A stretch of 64,000 nt of DNA from UMGS1124 sp045541255 (GCA_045541255.1 JAZQIU010000027.1:1-64000), one strand, 5' to 3'. Shown: positions 1 through 6,734, counted from the stretch's first letter. The notes: a model not told the origin generated them from the letters alone. Made by a program: numbers and translations.

Positions 1-261
1 AACTTAATTAATACATCTGATGGATTAGATAGATTACTTAAATATTTAAAAATGTTATGTATTGCAAATGTAAAAAATATAAACCATGTACTATTATTTG
101 AAAATATTAATGTTTATATTACAGATATGCAACAAAAAAGACCTGATGCAAATAAAGAGACTGTATATAATGATGTTATAAATTATTTTGTAAGGGAATG
201 GGAAAACATTATTGATAACTATTTAAAAAATGAGGAACTTATTTTTAAATTTTTCCAATAA
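1..261 (+). CDS. Unknown protein, C-terminal fragment (5' end outside window)
   Basis: The frame is open from the first base of the window to a TAA at 259-261, so this is the last 86 codons of a longer gene; the ATG at 52 is internal or coincidental. The product is a mostly helical, hydrophilic tail with no motif I recognise. It is the only gene at the left edge reading rightward, towards the convergent receiver-like gene. A hairpin lies right after the stop, but its T-run serves the opposite strand. Confidence 0.5.
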   Translation, partial: NLINTSDGLDRLLKYLKMLCIANVKNINHVLLFENINVYITDMQQKRPDANKETVYNDVINYFVREWENIIDNYLKNEELIFKFFQ

Positions 262-281
262 AAAAGGAGAATAAATTCTCC
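260..281 (-). terminator. Rho-independent terminator of the receiver-like gene
   Basis: On the minus strand GGAGAA-TTTA-TTCTCC is followed directly by six T, 65 bases after the stop of the gene ending at 346. The hairpin could also act weakly on the plus-strand gene ending at 261. Confidence 0.8.
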
Positions 282-345
282 AAATTCTTATTATAAATTA
301 CAATTCCACCAAAGTTGTTGGTTATGAAAAAGTTAAAAAAATGAA

Positions 346-981
346 TTATTTAAATAATAGTTCTTTCATAACTTCTTCAGCTTGTTTTTGTGTTAACATT
401 TTTTCTAAATAGCCATCAAAACCTCTACTTAAAAATTTAGATTTTTGTCCTGTTGATACAGTTAATACAACAATAGGAGTTGAAAAGTTTTCTCTTTCTT
501 TTAAAGTATGTAAAACATCAATACCATCACAACTATTTTTATATATATTATTAGTAACAATGACATCATAAGTATTTTCATTAATAACTTTTTTGATCAT
601 ATCATCACCAGATTGAACAGTATCAACTTCAAACCCTAAACTCAAAAAGATTTTTCTCGTATGACTTAACATTTCATGCACATAATCCCCAATTAATACT
701 TTTTTTCCTTTAAAAGTATTTTTCTGTTTGATTTTTTCGTTATTTAAGACTAATGGTTCTTTTTTTAATTTTTCTAGTTCTTGTTGTTTTAGAAAACTTA
801 TTTCTTTATCTAAAATATCAATTTCTGCCATCGCATTATCTCTATCTTGTTCAGCTAAATCACAATTTCTACTGTATTCATCTGCCTTTTCAATTGCTTC
901 TTTTGACTTTTCAAATAAATTAATACAAACACAAACTAAAATCATAATTATAACAATAAGAATTGCTATTATTGTTTCCAT
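346..981 (-). CDS. Membrane-anchored protein with degenerate response-regulator receiver domain
   Basis: Residues 4-22 form one membrane segment, 24-75 a charged probable coiled coil, and 93-210 a CheY-like receiver fold. The conserved Thr (T174, in VVLTVST) and Lys (K194, in GYLEKM) of receivers are present and D99 can stand for the acidic pocket, but the phosphoacceptor Asp is Asn (N144, in YDVIVTNN). Known receivers without that Asp are not phosphorylated in the usual way and work as protein-interaction modules. I infer a cytoplasmic pseudo-receiver tethered to the membrane. No kinase gene is adjacent. Start ATG has GAGG about 5 bases upstream. It converges on the partial left-edge gene. 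Confidence 0.75.
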   Translation of the reverse strand: METIIAILIVIIMILVCVCINLFEKSKEAIEKADEYSRNCDLAEQDRDNAMAEIDILDKEISFLKQQELEKLKKEPLVLNNEKIKQKNTFKGKKVLIGDYVHEMLSHTRKIFLSLGFEVDTVQSGDDMIKKVINENTYDVIVTNNIYKNSCDGIDVLHTLKERENFSTPIVVLTVSTGQKSKFLSRGFDGYLEKMLTQKQAEEVMKELLFK

Positions 982-1076
982 AATTACCTCTTTCTTTTTA
1001 CTACAACTGTATAAAAGACTTAAATTATTCCAATCTATATAATATAATATGTGATTTAAAGATTGGAGGCGTTATT

Positions 1077-1352
1077 ATTTCTAAAAAAAGTAAAGATATT
1101 TTAGCAATAAACTTGAAATATTACAGATATAAATCTAAGCTATCACAAGAGAAATTCGCCGAAGCACTTGATACCACCCTTTTATATGAAAATCAAATAG
1201 AAAAAGGGAAAAGAAATCCTTCTTTAAATATGCTAGACAAATTATCCAACAATATTTCAAAATTATTAGGTTATTATATTAGTAGTGCTGATTTATTAAC
1301 TTACGACCAAAATAAAGTTATAAATTCAAAAAGAGTTGATGAGAAAAAGTAA
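1077..1352 (+). CDS. Small XRE-type helix-turn-helix regulator, probable ATT start
   Basis: The sequence around LSQEKFAEAL and the following helices fits an XRE/Cro DNA-binding domain. A TTG at 1113 would start in the middle of helix 1 and has no Shine-Dalgarno site. Reading upstream, the frame stays open to a GGAGG at 1065-1069, and the codon seven bases after it is ATT (1077). That start gives 91 residues beginning SKKSKDILAINLKYYR, the usual beginning of this domain. I therefore favour ATT initiation, a rare start known from infC; a sequencing error or decayed ATG is the alternative. A clear terminator follows. Confidence 0.65.
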   Translation: MSKKSKDILAINLKYYRYKSKLSQEKFAEALDTTLLYENQIEKGKRNPSLNMLDKLSNNISKLLGYYISSADLLTYDQNKVINSKRVDEKK

Positions 1353-1381
1353 TGCTTAATGCCGTTGTATTACTTTTTTTT
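1344..1381 (+). terminator. Rho-independent terminator of the small HTH gene
   Basis: Perfect 10-bp stem AAAAAGTAAT / ATTACTTTTT (1344-1353 and 1369-1378) with a 15-base loop and a T-run. It overlaps the last codons and stop of the gene ending at 1352. Confidence 0.8.
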
Positions 1382-1689
1382 ATTCAAAAATCTCATATAA
1401 GTTAGATACTAAATTTTTGCACAGTTCTAAGATACTTTGAAAGTTTCTCTATTATTCACACTAAATAATAACTATAATTTTATAATTAAGTCTTTTGTTT
1501 TTGTGTTCTTTTGTGTATTTTTACACAATTTTTTATATTTTTCCTCCTTTCCTCAGTAATCCTAGATACTGCATTGATTACTAACAAGTATTATAGCATA
1601 AAATTTAAATTTTTGAAATTATTTTTTGCTCGTTTTGTTCGAGCAGTATAAAATCGTTATTTCCTATAAAATTATATATAGGAGGTCTA
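1382..1689. other. Intergenic region with a possible operator
   Basis: I see no convincing coding region in these 308 bases. A palindrome TGCTCG-TTTTGTT-CGAGCA at 1627-1645 lies about 45 bases before the next HTH gene and could be its operator. A minus-strand AGGAGG-like site near 1540-1550 leads only into a very short frame. Confidence 0.35.
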
Positions 1690-1953
1690 ATGATGAAATC
1701 TGCATACGAGTTATTTAATTTAATTGGTAAAAACATGAAAATAATCAGAAAAGAACAAATTGGAATATCGCAAGAAAAATTAGCAGAAGACGTTGATATG
1801 AGTAGAAGTTTTTTATCACAAATTGAAAGTCCAAATGTTGATGTCGGTGTTTCATTAGATACTTTATTCTTTCTAGCTCAAAAATACAACTTTGATATTA
1901 GAATGTTCTTTGATGGTTATGAAGAACTAATGAACAAAAAAAGTGAAGATTAA
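1690..1953 (+). CDS. XRE-family helix-turn-helix transcriptional regulator
   Basis: 87 residues. The HTH covers about residues 15-70 (motifs ISQEKLAED, RSFLSQIES), followed by a short acidic tail; length and layout fit small Cro/CI-type or XRE repressors. GGAGG at 1681-1685 sits four bases before tandem ATG codons at 1690 and 1693; either could be used. The palindrome at 1627-1645 upstream may be an autoregulatory site (inference). It is the second HTH gene in this element and lies in the same orientation as the first, separated by a terminator. Confidence 0.8.
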   Translation: MMKSAYELFNLIGKNMKIIRKEQIGISQEKLAEDVDMSRSFLSQIESPNVDVGVSLDTLFFLAQKYNFDIRMFFDGYEELMNKKSED

Positions 1954-1987
1954 TAAGTAAAATATGTTACTTAAAATACCATTTAGA

Positions 1988-2015
1988 AACAATTGCATAT
2001 AGCATTGTTTTTTAT
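1988..2015 (+). terminator. Probable terminator of the HTH gene
   Basis: AACAAT / ATTGTT stem with an inner GC/GC extension, followed by TTTTTT, 35 bases after the stop at 1953. Confidence 0.6.
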
Positions 2016-2028
2016 TTTGTAATTATTG

Positions 2029-2100
2029 TTATAATCCATATTTATCAATTATATAATCAAAAAATTTTTCTATTTCATCTTTTGACGTTTCAGCAAGACC
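2029..2100 (-). pseudogene. Possible C-terminal gene remnant
   Basis: After the stop of the CAP-domain gene, the minus strand carries a 23-codon frame (GLAETSKDEIEKFFDYIIDK, then YGL and stop) that reads like the end of a helical protein. It has an in-frame stop just upstream and no start codon or ribosome-binding site. It may be the tail of a deleted gene; it is too short to be sure. Confidence 0.25.
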
Positions 2101-2110
2101 TATTTAGAGG

Positions 2111-3163
2111 TCAATAATTAGCCCTAAATGATACTACAGCATACAATTTATTATTATACTCATAAACAGCTGAAGCCATAGAAATATGGCCATCCCTTAA
2201 AATTGTTGCATTATGTGATGGACTATTCTTCCATGCTTCTACAAAATCTACACCTATATCGCCATATCCAATTATTTCTCCAAATCCATAACCAGCACCT
2301 TCATGAGAATAATATGTTGATATTTCTTTTGCTCTTCTATCTGCTTCAGTTTGTGCTTCTACTGTAACTGGCAATTCGTTTAATCCTTTTGATTTTCTAT
2401 ATTCATTTATTTTAATTATATATTGATCAGATATATCTTTTCTAAATCTTGGAGAAGATACTGCTGTATTACTTGATGAATTTGATTGAGAGTTATTCGT
2501 TGAATTAGAATTATGATTATTATTTGATGAAGAAGAATTATTAGAATTACTATTATTAGTATTTGAAATTACAGTTTCTTTTTTAGATTCTTCTTTTTTT
2601 GTAATTTCAATCACTGTTTTTTTATTAGTTTTATTACCACTCTCATCAACAGCAATAACCTCTATTTCATACTCACCAGGAACTTTTGAATCGTATTCTC
2701 CTTCAATTGTAATTTTTACATCAGTTAAATCTGTTGCTTCAAATTTTGATTCTAAATCTGATATATCTGCGTTTTGCTCATATTTTATTATTTCTTCAAA
2801 GTTAGTAAATTCTGGAGAAGTTGTATCTACTACTTTAATTTTAAATTTTTTAATTTTTGTTTTGTAAGTAATTTCTATTTCGTATTCTCCAATATTTACA
2901 ATATCATCATTTTTTGAAACTAATTTATTATTTTTAACTTTTAACTCTTTTGATGACAATTTATAAATTTTTATATTTTTAGTAGAACTGGCATCATCTA
3001 AATAATAAGATACTTCTGCACTTATCTCCTCTCCCAATTCAAATATAAATTGATTATCTTTTAATATTATATTATTTGTATCCTTGTATAGTACAATCAG
3101 TCCTACTAAAAATACAATTAAGTTTATTATGCCTACTACTATTATAAATACTTTTTTCTTCAT
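2111..3163 (-). CDS. Membrane-anchored CAP (SCP/PR1) domain surface protein with Ig-like domain
   Basis: 350 residues from the ATG at 3163, which has AGGAGGAG upstream; an in-frame ATG at 3238 lacks a site and overlaps the previous gene. Residues about 5-25 form a membrane anchor, about 105-190 an Ig-like beta domain of the DUF5011 type (ending EVIAVDESGN), about 195-240 a Ser/Asn-rich linker, and 245-350 a CAP domain (INEYRKSKGL, then YYSHEGAGYGFGEIIG and SPSHNATI). CAP proteins are extracellular with varied functions; the target here is unknown. It is the last gene of the toxin-containing operon and so probably shares its repressor control. Confidence 0.8.
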   Translation of the reverse strand: MKKKVFIIVVGIINLIVFLVGLIVLYKDTNNIILKDNQFIFELGEEISAEVSYYLDDASSTKNIKIYKLSSKELKVKNNKLVSKNDDIVNIGEYEIEITYKTKIKKFKIKVVDTTSPEFTNFEEIIKYEQNADISDLESKFEATDLTDVKITIEGEYDSKVPGEYEIEVIAVDESGNKTNKKTVIEITKKEESKKETVISNTNNSNSNNSSSSNNNHNSNSTNNSQSNSSSNTAVSSPRFRKDISDQYIIKINEYRKSKGLNELPVTVEAQTEADRRAKEISTYYSHEGAGYGFGEIIGYGDIGVDFVEAWKNSPSHNATILRDGHISMASAVYEYNNKLYAVVSFRANY

Positions 3164-3225
3164 ACTACTCCTCCTACATCTATGTATCAAATGTGGTATT
3201 AAACCACATTTTTTTATAAATCTAT

Positions 3226-3681
3226 TTAATCTATACAAAAATAGTAAGTTTTTTCATAAATAAATTCAACTTGATTAGAATAAACAGCCAATTGATAAAA
3301 TGCTTTTGACTTGTTATACCTTATGGTTCTTTCTGGTATGTTCATTTTAATAGAAATTTCTTTATCCGTTAAACCATAAAAACATTTCCACTTAAGTATT
3401 CCTCCAATAACCTTTTCTCTTTTTTGTAGGCATAATATAAATTTTATAAAACTGCCAATTTGATCATCAGTCCAAGCAAGTTGTTCTATTAATTTTTTTT
3501 CATTTGAATTATCTCCAAATTTATCGCTTGAAAAAAATATAAAACTTGCTGAATTTATTTTGCTTTTTTTTAACTGTTTTATTCTTTTTTCAACAAAAGG
3601 TTGATATTGTTCATAAATTTTCTTTCCATTTTTTATTGTTTTTTCTACATCAATTTCTACTATTGCATCGTTTAATATCAT
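3226..3681 (-). CDS. Sigma-like / ArpU-like helix-turn-helix protein
   Basis: 151 residues. The C-terminal part (about 90-135) contains GLTDKEISIKMNIPERTIRY, an HTH like sigma-70 region 4 and like phage ArpU-type late regulators. No region 2 is present, so it is not a complete sigma factor. It lies five bases after the cold-shock gene and has no clear ribosome-binding site, suggesting translational coupling. The location in a mobile element suggests a role in controlling element genes; this is inference. Confidence 0.6.
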   Translation of the reverse strand: MILNDAIVEIDVEKTIKNGKKIYEQYQPFVEKRIKQLKKSKINSASFIFFSSDKFGDNSNEKKLIEQLAWTDDQIGSFIKFILCLQKREKVIGGILKWKCFYGLTDKEISIKMNIPERTIRYNKSKAFYQLAVYSNQVEFIYEKTYYFCID

Positions 3682-3686
3682 TTAAA

Positions 3687-3920
3687 TTATTCACTATCAA
3701 CATTATCTGTTGAAATAAGTGAATTTTTTATTTTTCTTACATTAATTGCTTTCTTTTTCACTTCTTCATAATCAAATTCTACCAAATCATTTTCATCTAA
3801 TGATTTAAATCCTCTCATGTTAATATCTGAATAATGCACAAAAACGTCATTTTCCAACCCTTCACAAGATATAAACCCAAATCCTTTAGCATCATCAAAC
3901 CATTTTACTTTTCCTTGCAT
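3687..3920 (-). CDS. Cold-shock domain protein (CspA family)
   Basis: 77 residues, one cold-shock domain with the two RNA-binding motifs KGFGFI (RNP1) and DVFVHY (RNP2), plus a ten-residue acidic tail. Family members bind single-stranded RNA or DNA and act as RNA chaperones or antiterminators. The start lies 16 bases inside the preceding membrane-protein gene, with a GGAG-like site, so the two are probably co-translated. A cold-shock gene carried on a mobile element may support element gene expression rather than cold adaptation (inference). Confidence 0.85.
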   Translation of the reverse strand: MQGKVKWFDDAKGFGFISCEGLENDVFVHYSDINMRGFKSLDENDLVEFDYEEVKKKAINVRKIKNSLISTDNVDSE

Positions 3921-4486
3921 ACTTTCTTATCTCCTTTTCTACTTGTTTCACTATTACCAACTGCTATATTATATAATATATCAATTCTATTTGTTAATTG
4001 ATTAATTACTAAATTTACTACTACAAATACTACTAACATATAAAAATTTCTCATAAAACTTCCTAATACTAAAAAATTATAAACTAATAAACTACTTATA
4101 GGCAGAACAAACAAACTATTAACAACACTACTTAAAATTTGTTTTTTTGTATATTTTTGTTTTTTACTTAAATAAAATATTAAAAATAAACACATAATAA
4201 AAGTAACAATATAAATATCAAATACAAATGATTTGAAATTAGAAAAATACAATAAATTTTGTTTTGTATAATCTAATACCAAATTATTGTTCATACAAAA
4301 AATACTATTTGTCGCTAAATGTACGCAATATATCGCTAAAACTACAATTAAAATTTCTTTTAAAACTTTTAATCCTATAGATATTTTATGATACAATTGC
4401 ATCCTTTTATTATTTCCTTCATTTTTCCAATACTTCTCCGAATTAAAACTACACAAATCTTCATAGAACTGCTTTAATTTTTTTAT
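3905..4486 (-). CDS. Four-helix membrane protein of unknown function, probable ATA start
   Basis: The protein has about four hydrophobic segments and a basic, Cys-containing tail; I do not recognise the family. The first ordinary start codon would be a TTG at 4456 without a ribosome-binding site. The frame extends upstream to an ATA at 4486, seven bases after GGGAGG (4494-4499), giving the natural N-terminus MKKLKQFYEDL. The ATA overlaps the TAA stop of the toxin gene as ATAA, exactly like the ATGA overlaps used for coupled translation elsewhere in this operon. ATA initiation is inferred from this layout. Neighbours: toxin upstream, cold-shock gene downstream. Confidence 0.6.
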   Translation of the reverse strand: MKKLKQFYEDLCSFNSEKYWKNEGNNKRMQLYHKISIGLKVLKEILIVVLAIYCVHLATNSIFCMNNNLVLDYTKQNLLYFSNFKSFVFDIYIVTFIMCLFLIFYLSKKQKYTKKQILSSVVNSLFVLPISSLLVYNFLVLGSFMRNFYMLVVFVVVNLVINQLTNRIDILYNIAVGNSETSRKGDKKVCKEK

Positions 4487-4824
4487 AATTTTTCCTCCCT
4501 CTCAATTTCTAAAGATACTGATAAAGCTTTGTTTATTAATTCCATAGTTTTTTCATCTAAAGTTTTAATATAATAAATGATTTGCTTTTTAGAAATAGTA
4601 ATTACTTGCTCACATAACGCCATCTCATTATTATCAGTCATTACATGGACAGACATTTCTTGTTTTTTTATTTTTGAAGTTAAAGGTACAACAATTAAAT
4701 TTGGTGAAAATGTATTACCAAAATTATTTTGAACAATTAAACACGGTCTTTTTCCCGATTGAATGTGTGCGTTTGTATTTTTTAAATCTACTAAATATAC
4801 ACTTCCTCTTTTAAAATTTATCAT
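4483..4824 (-). CDS. PemK/MazF-family toxin (mRNA interferase type)
   Basis: 113 residues covering the whole family fold: an N-terminal RGSVYLVDL strand, the GKRPCLIVQNN motif (residues about 24-34), and VVPLTSKIKK. Known members are ribosome-independent endoribonucleases neutralised by a small upstream antitoxin. Here the upstream gene (4821-5087) overlaps by four bases as ATGA but does not resemble MazE or other antitoxins I know. The operon has two copies of the repressor palindrome upstream. Toxin assignment is by family; the antitoxin is inferred from position only. Confidence 0.85.
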   Translation of the reverse strand: MINFKRGSVYLVDLKNTNAHIQSGKRPCLIVQNNFGNTFSPNLIVVPLTSKIKKQEMSVHVMTDNNEMALCEQVITISKKQIIYYIKTLDEKTMELINKALSVSLEIEREEKL

Positions 4825-5087
4825 ATAAAATAACTATTTACAATACATTCAATTTCTAAAATATAATAAGCATTTAAAGGATACTTAACATTCTTTTTAG
4901 GCTTATAAGTTTTGTTATCGTAGACAATTCGCAAAACACAAGGAAAACCATGTTGTTTCAGTATTCGTAAAATTTTATCCCTTCCTATTTTTTTAACTAT
5001 TTCTCTTCCACAGCAACAATTACCATATTTTCTTAGATGATGTAATATCCAATCTGGAATCATAATCTTTTCATCAGAAAAACCCAT
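4821..5087 (-). CDS. Unknown small basic protein, candidate antitoxin
   Basis: 88 residues, rich in Lys, Tyr and Cys (a CCCG cluster near residue 25) with a helical first half; no recognised domain. It overlaps the PemK/MazF gene by ATGA, the usual arrangement of an antitoxin and toxin pair, and the upstream site resembles AGGAGC. Known MazE-type antitoxins have an AbrB-like or RHH N-terminus, which I do not see. Function is therefore proposed only from position. Confidence 0.55.
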   Translation of the reverse strand: MGFSDEKIMIPDWILHHLRKYGNCCCGREIVKKIGRDKILRILKQHGFPCVLRIVYDNKTYKPKKNVKYPLNAYYILEIECIVNSYFI

Positions 5088-5125
5088 AATAGTTGCTCCT
5101 CTCGTAAAGCTTATGAATATATTTC

Positions 5126-5308
5126 TTACACTACCTTAATTAAATCAAATGCAAAACAACTTTCAATGTCAAAACAATGTATTTCATCATCACCATCAAA
5201 GAAATAATAGATTCTATTGTTTCTTACTTTGATGATTGTTAAAAAGTAACCGTGATTTTCAGATAGTGGATTATAAACACGATACCTTTCTTTTTCTTTA
5301 AAAATCAC
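5126..5308 (-). CDS. Small protein of unknown function
   Basis: 60 residues, beta-rich and aromatic (IYYFFDGDDEIHCFDIESC). Two in-frame GTG codons lie at 5314 and 5308; GAGAGGTGAT overlaps the first and is well spaced for the second, so I use 5308. It is the first clear gene of the toxin operon, 38 bases before the candidate antitoxin, and one operator copy (5326-5345) sits right in front of it. No family recognised. Confidence 0.6.
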   Translation of the reverse strand: MIFKEKERYRVYNPLSENHGYFLTIIKVRNNRIYYFFDGDDEIHCFDIESCFAFDLIKVV

Positions 5309-5325
5309 TATCACCTCTCTTTTTA

Positions 5326-5345
5326 TAGTTCACGATAGTAAACTA
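5326..5345. promoter_or_regulatory. Repressor operator copy O1
   Basis: TAGTTCACGATAGTAAACTA: arms TAGTTcAC and GTaAACTA around a central GATA, one mismatch. Same motif as O2-O4. It lies just before the first clear gene of the toxin operon. Confidence 0.7.
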
Positions 5346-5441
5346 CAAGTTCAAAAAAAATATACTTCCACTCCATTTATACAACAAAATTTTACTACTA
5401 CTACTTACTAATACTACAAATATTACAGTTTCCTTATCAAC
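5343..5441 (-). CDS. Possible 32-residue hydrophobic peptide
   Basis: A strong GGAGGTGATC site (GGAGG at 5448-5452) lies downstream of a promoter and operator O2. The only long open frame after it reads DKETVIFVVLVSSSSKILLY and ends at a TAG inside O1. It would need a non-standard start (GTT at 5441, six bases from GGAGG). A TTG at the best spacing gives only a five-codon leader. Either a small membrane peptide or a leader is possible; I cannot choose. Confidence 0.25.
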   Translation of the reverse strand, partial: VDKETVIFVVLVSSSSKILLYKWSGSIFFLNL

Positions 5442-5465
5442 AGATCACCTCCGTATTATATTAAG

Positions 5466-5485
5466 TAGTTCACGATAGTAAACTC
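5466..5485. promoter_or_regulatory. Repressor operator copy O2
   Basis: AGTTCAC-GATA-GTAAACT, nearly identical to O1 (first 19 of 20 bases). It covers about +4 to +23 of the transcript predicted from the promoter at 5496-5524, so a bound repressor would block early elongation. Confidence 0.7.
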
Positions 5486-5495
5486 TTATACTAAA

Positions 5496-5524
5496 ATAAT
5501 AACCTTTATTTTAATAAAAGTCAA
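5496..5524 (-). promoter_or_regulatory. Promoter of the toxin operon
   Basis: -35 TTGACT (5519-5524), 17-base spacer, -10 TATTAT (5496-5501) on the minus strand. The operator copy O2 follows directly. It should drive the minus-strand genes down to the CAP-domain protein. Confidence 0.65.
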
Positions 5525-5558
5525 TACCCTCTTTTAAAAAAATTATTTCAAATAAATT

Positions 5559-5581
5559 GCTGTATAGAAATCCTATACAGC
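5559..5581 (-). terminator. Terminator of the two-gene operon upstream
   Basis: Perfect 9-bp stem GCTGTATAG / CTATACAGC with a 5-base loop, followed on the minus strand by an AT-rich stretch with T-runs, 12 bases past the stop at 5593. Confidence 0.6.
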
Positions 5582-5592
5582 TGATACTATTT

Positions 5593-5910
5593 TCAATCCC
5601 TTAATGACTCAACATATTTATCTAGAATATTCAATGTCTTATCTAATTTTTCTTCGTCTTCAATTGAAATAGTACCGATAGCACCAATTATGTCATATAA
5701 TTTCTCTAGCTTTATTACCAAAGAAGTAGATGCTGAAAGTTCCTTTATAGTTGCATCGTAATCTTCTTCAATGTTATTTAATTTTTGTACTACATTTTTA
5801 ATTACTTCATAAGGCATATCTACTTTTTTATCAAGATATTCCTTTAATACTGCTAATACTACTTTTACTTCTTTTACTGCATGTCCTACTTTTTTCTCTT
5901 CTTTGTTCAT
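5593..5910 (-). CDS. Unknown helical protein
   Basis: 105 residues predicted to be almost entirely alpha-helical and charged; no signal or membrane segment and no recognised family. The start ATG follows GGAAAGGA. It is the last gene of a short operon (6162 to 5593) that begins at a promoter overlapped by operator O3, and a hairpin terminator follows. Expression is therefore expected to be repressed together with the toxin operon (inference). Confidence 0.65.
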   Translation of the reverse strand: MNKEEKKVGHAVKEVKVVLAVLKEYLDKKVDMPYEVIKNVVQKLNNIEEDYDATIKELSASTSLVIKLEKLYDIIGAIGTISIEDEEKLDKTLNILDKYVESLRD

Positions 5911-5937
5911 CTTATCTTATTTCCTTTCCAATTGGCA

Positions 5938-6108
5938 CTACTTTAGTGATGCTTTTTCCTTCAAGTTCTTTAGACACACCTCTAAAATGCGAATCGTTGA
6001 TTCTATATCCAACTGGGTAGATAATTGCAAACCGTTTTTATCTGTCTTAATTAATATTTTTTTTCTACACCCTTGTTCTGAAGACTGCCCTTTATTCAAA
6101 AATTTCAC
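5938..6108 (-). CDS. Small helical protein, 56 residues
   Basis: Frame from GTG at 6108 (GGAGAGG a few bases upstream) to TAG at 5938. A TTG at 6099 preceded by AGGTGA is an alternative start. The second half (STQLDIESTIRILEVCLKNL) is a plausible amphipathic helix. It lies 27 bases before the 105-residue gene in the same operon. No family recognised. Confidence 0.5.
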   Translation of the reverse strand: MKFLNKGQSSEQGCRKKILIKTDKNGLQLSTQLDIESTIRILEVCLKNLKEKASLK

Positions 6109-6126
6109 CTGCCTCTCCTAGAATTA

Positions 6127-6162
6127 TCAGGATGAAAGCATCACCCTAATTTCATTTGTCAT
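6127..6162 (-). CDS. Possible 11-codon leader peptide
   Basis: ATG at 6162 preceded by GGAGG (6172-6176, nine-base spacer), reading MTNEIRVMLSS then TGA. The next gene's ribosome-binding site begins about ten bases after the stop. The strong site with such a short frame suggests a leader or a translational coupling device. Confidence 0.35.
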   Translation of the reverse strand: MTNEIRVMLSS

Positions 6163-6209
6163 ATTTTACTACCTCCAAACTACTCATATAACTTTGTTAT
6201 ACATTAAAT

Positions 6210-6238
6210 ATAATACCAAAATTATTTCAAATTGTCCA
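6210..6238 (-). promoter_or_regulatory. Leftward promoter of the divergent pair
   Basis: -35 TGGACA (6233-6238), 17-base spacer, -10 TATTAT (6210-6215), minus strand. Operator O3 (6232-6251) covers the -35 box. Confidence 0.75.
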
Positions 6239-6251
6239 CCATCGTGAACAA
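6232..6251. promoter_or_regulatory. Repressor operator copy O3
   Basis: TTGTCCAC-CATC-GTGAACAA, arms TTGTcCAC / GTGaACAA with one mismatch; it overlaps the -35 box of the leftward promoter. Confidence 0.8.
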
Positions 6252-6263
6252 TTATTGCTAAAT

Positions 6264-6283
6264 TTGTTCACGATAGTGGACAT
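6264..6283. promoter_or_regulatory. Repressor operator copy O4
   Basis: TTGTTCAC-GATA-GTGGACAT, the same palindrome as O3 in the opposite orientation; it overlaps the -35 box of the repressor gene's own promoter, as in autorepression. Confidence 0.8.
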
Positions 6284-6305
6284 TTAAGAAAAAAGATAGT
6301 ACAAT
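6277..6305 (+). promoter_or_regulatory. Rightward promoter of the repressor gene
   Basis: -35 TGGACA (6277-6282), 17-base spacer, -10 TACAAT (6300-6305). Same -35 sequence and spacing as the leftward promoter. Confidence 0.75.
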
Positions 6306-6338
6306 AATGTTGTAGTGGTTTACGAAAGGAGATTTTAG

Positions 6339-6734
6339 ATGACTAAAGAACAAGCATTAAAGCTGATAATTTTAGATTATTGCTCTGAACATAATCTGAT
6401 GCCTATTGAATTCGCTAGAAAATGTGAACTTAGTAAATCTTACATAAGTAAAATTATTAATGAGAAATTTGGTTCTGTCGGTATTTCATTAACTTATTTA
6501 GAACGAATTGCTAATGGATTAAATATGAAAATTGTTGACTTGCAAAATTTAATAGATAAATATCAAACAAGTGCTAGCGATGATGAAATAAAAAGAACAA
6601 AGTTAATTATTGAAATTATCAATAAAGTAGAATCTTACGCAAATAAAGATTTGAATGTATTACATAGCATTATTCTAAACACAAATAGCGAACGTTTAGA
6701 AATTTTACATAGTTTGTTAAAAAATATGAAATAA
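6339..6734 (+). CDS. HTH repressor, probable master regulator of the element
   Basis: 131 residues. An XRE-type HTH lies at about 15-60 (PIEFARKCELSKSYISKIIN); the remainder is helical and may dimerise. ATG follows AAAGGAG. The gene is transcribed from a promoter whose -35 box lies in operator O4, back-to-back with a leftward promoter covered by O3. The same palindrome occurs twice more before the toxin operon. The location and the shared motif make this gene the natural candidate for the repressor that binds all four copies, although binding is inferred. No protease or peptidase domain for induction is present. Confidence 0.8.
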   Translation: MTKEQALKLIILDYCSEHNLMPIEFARKCELSKSYISKIINEKFGSVGISLTYLERIANGLNMKIVDLQNLIDKYQTSASDDEIKRTKLIIEIINKVESYANKDLNVLHSIILNTNSERLEILHSLLKNMK

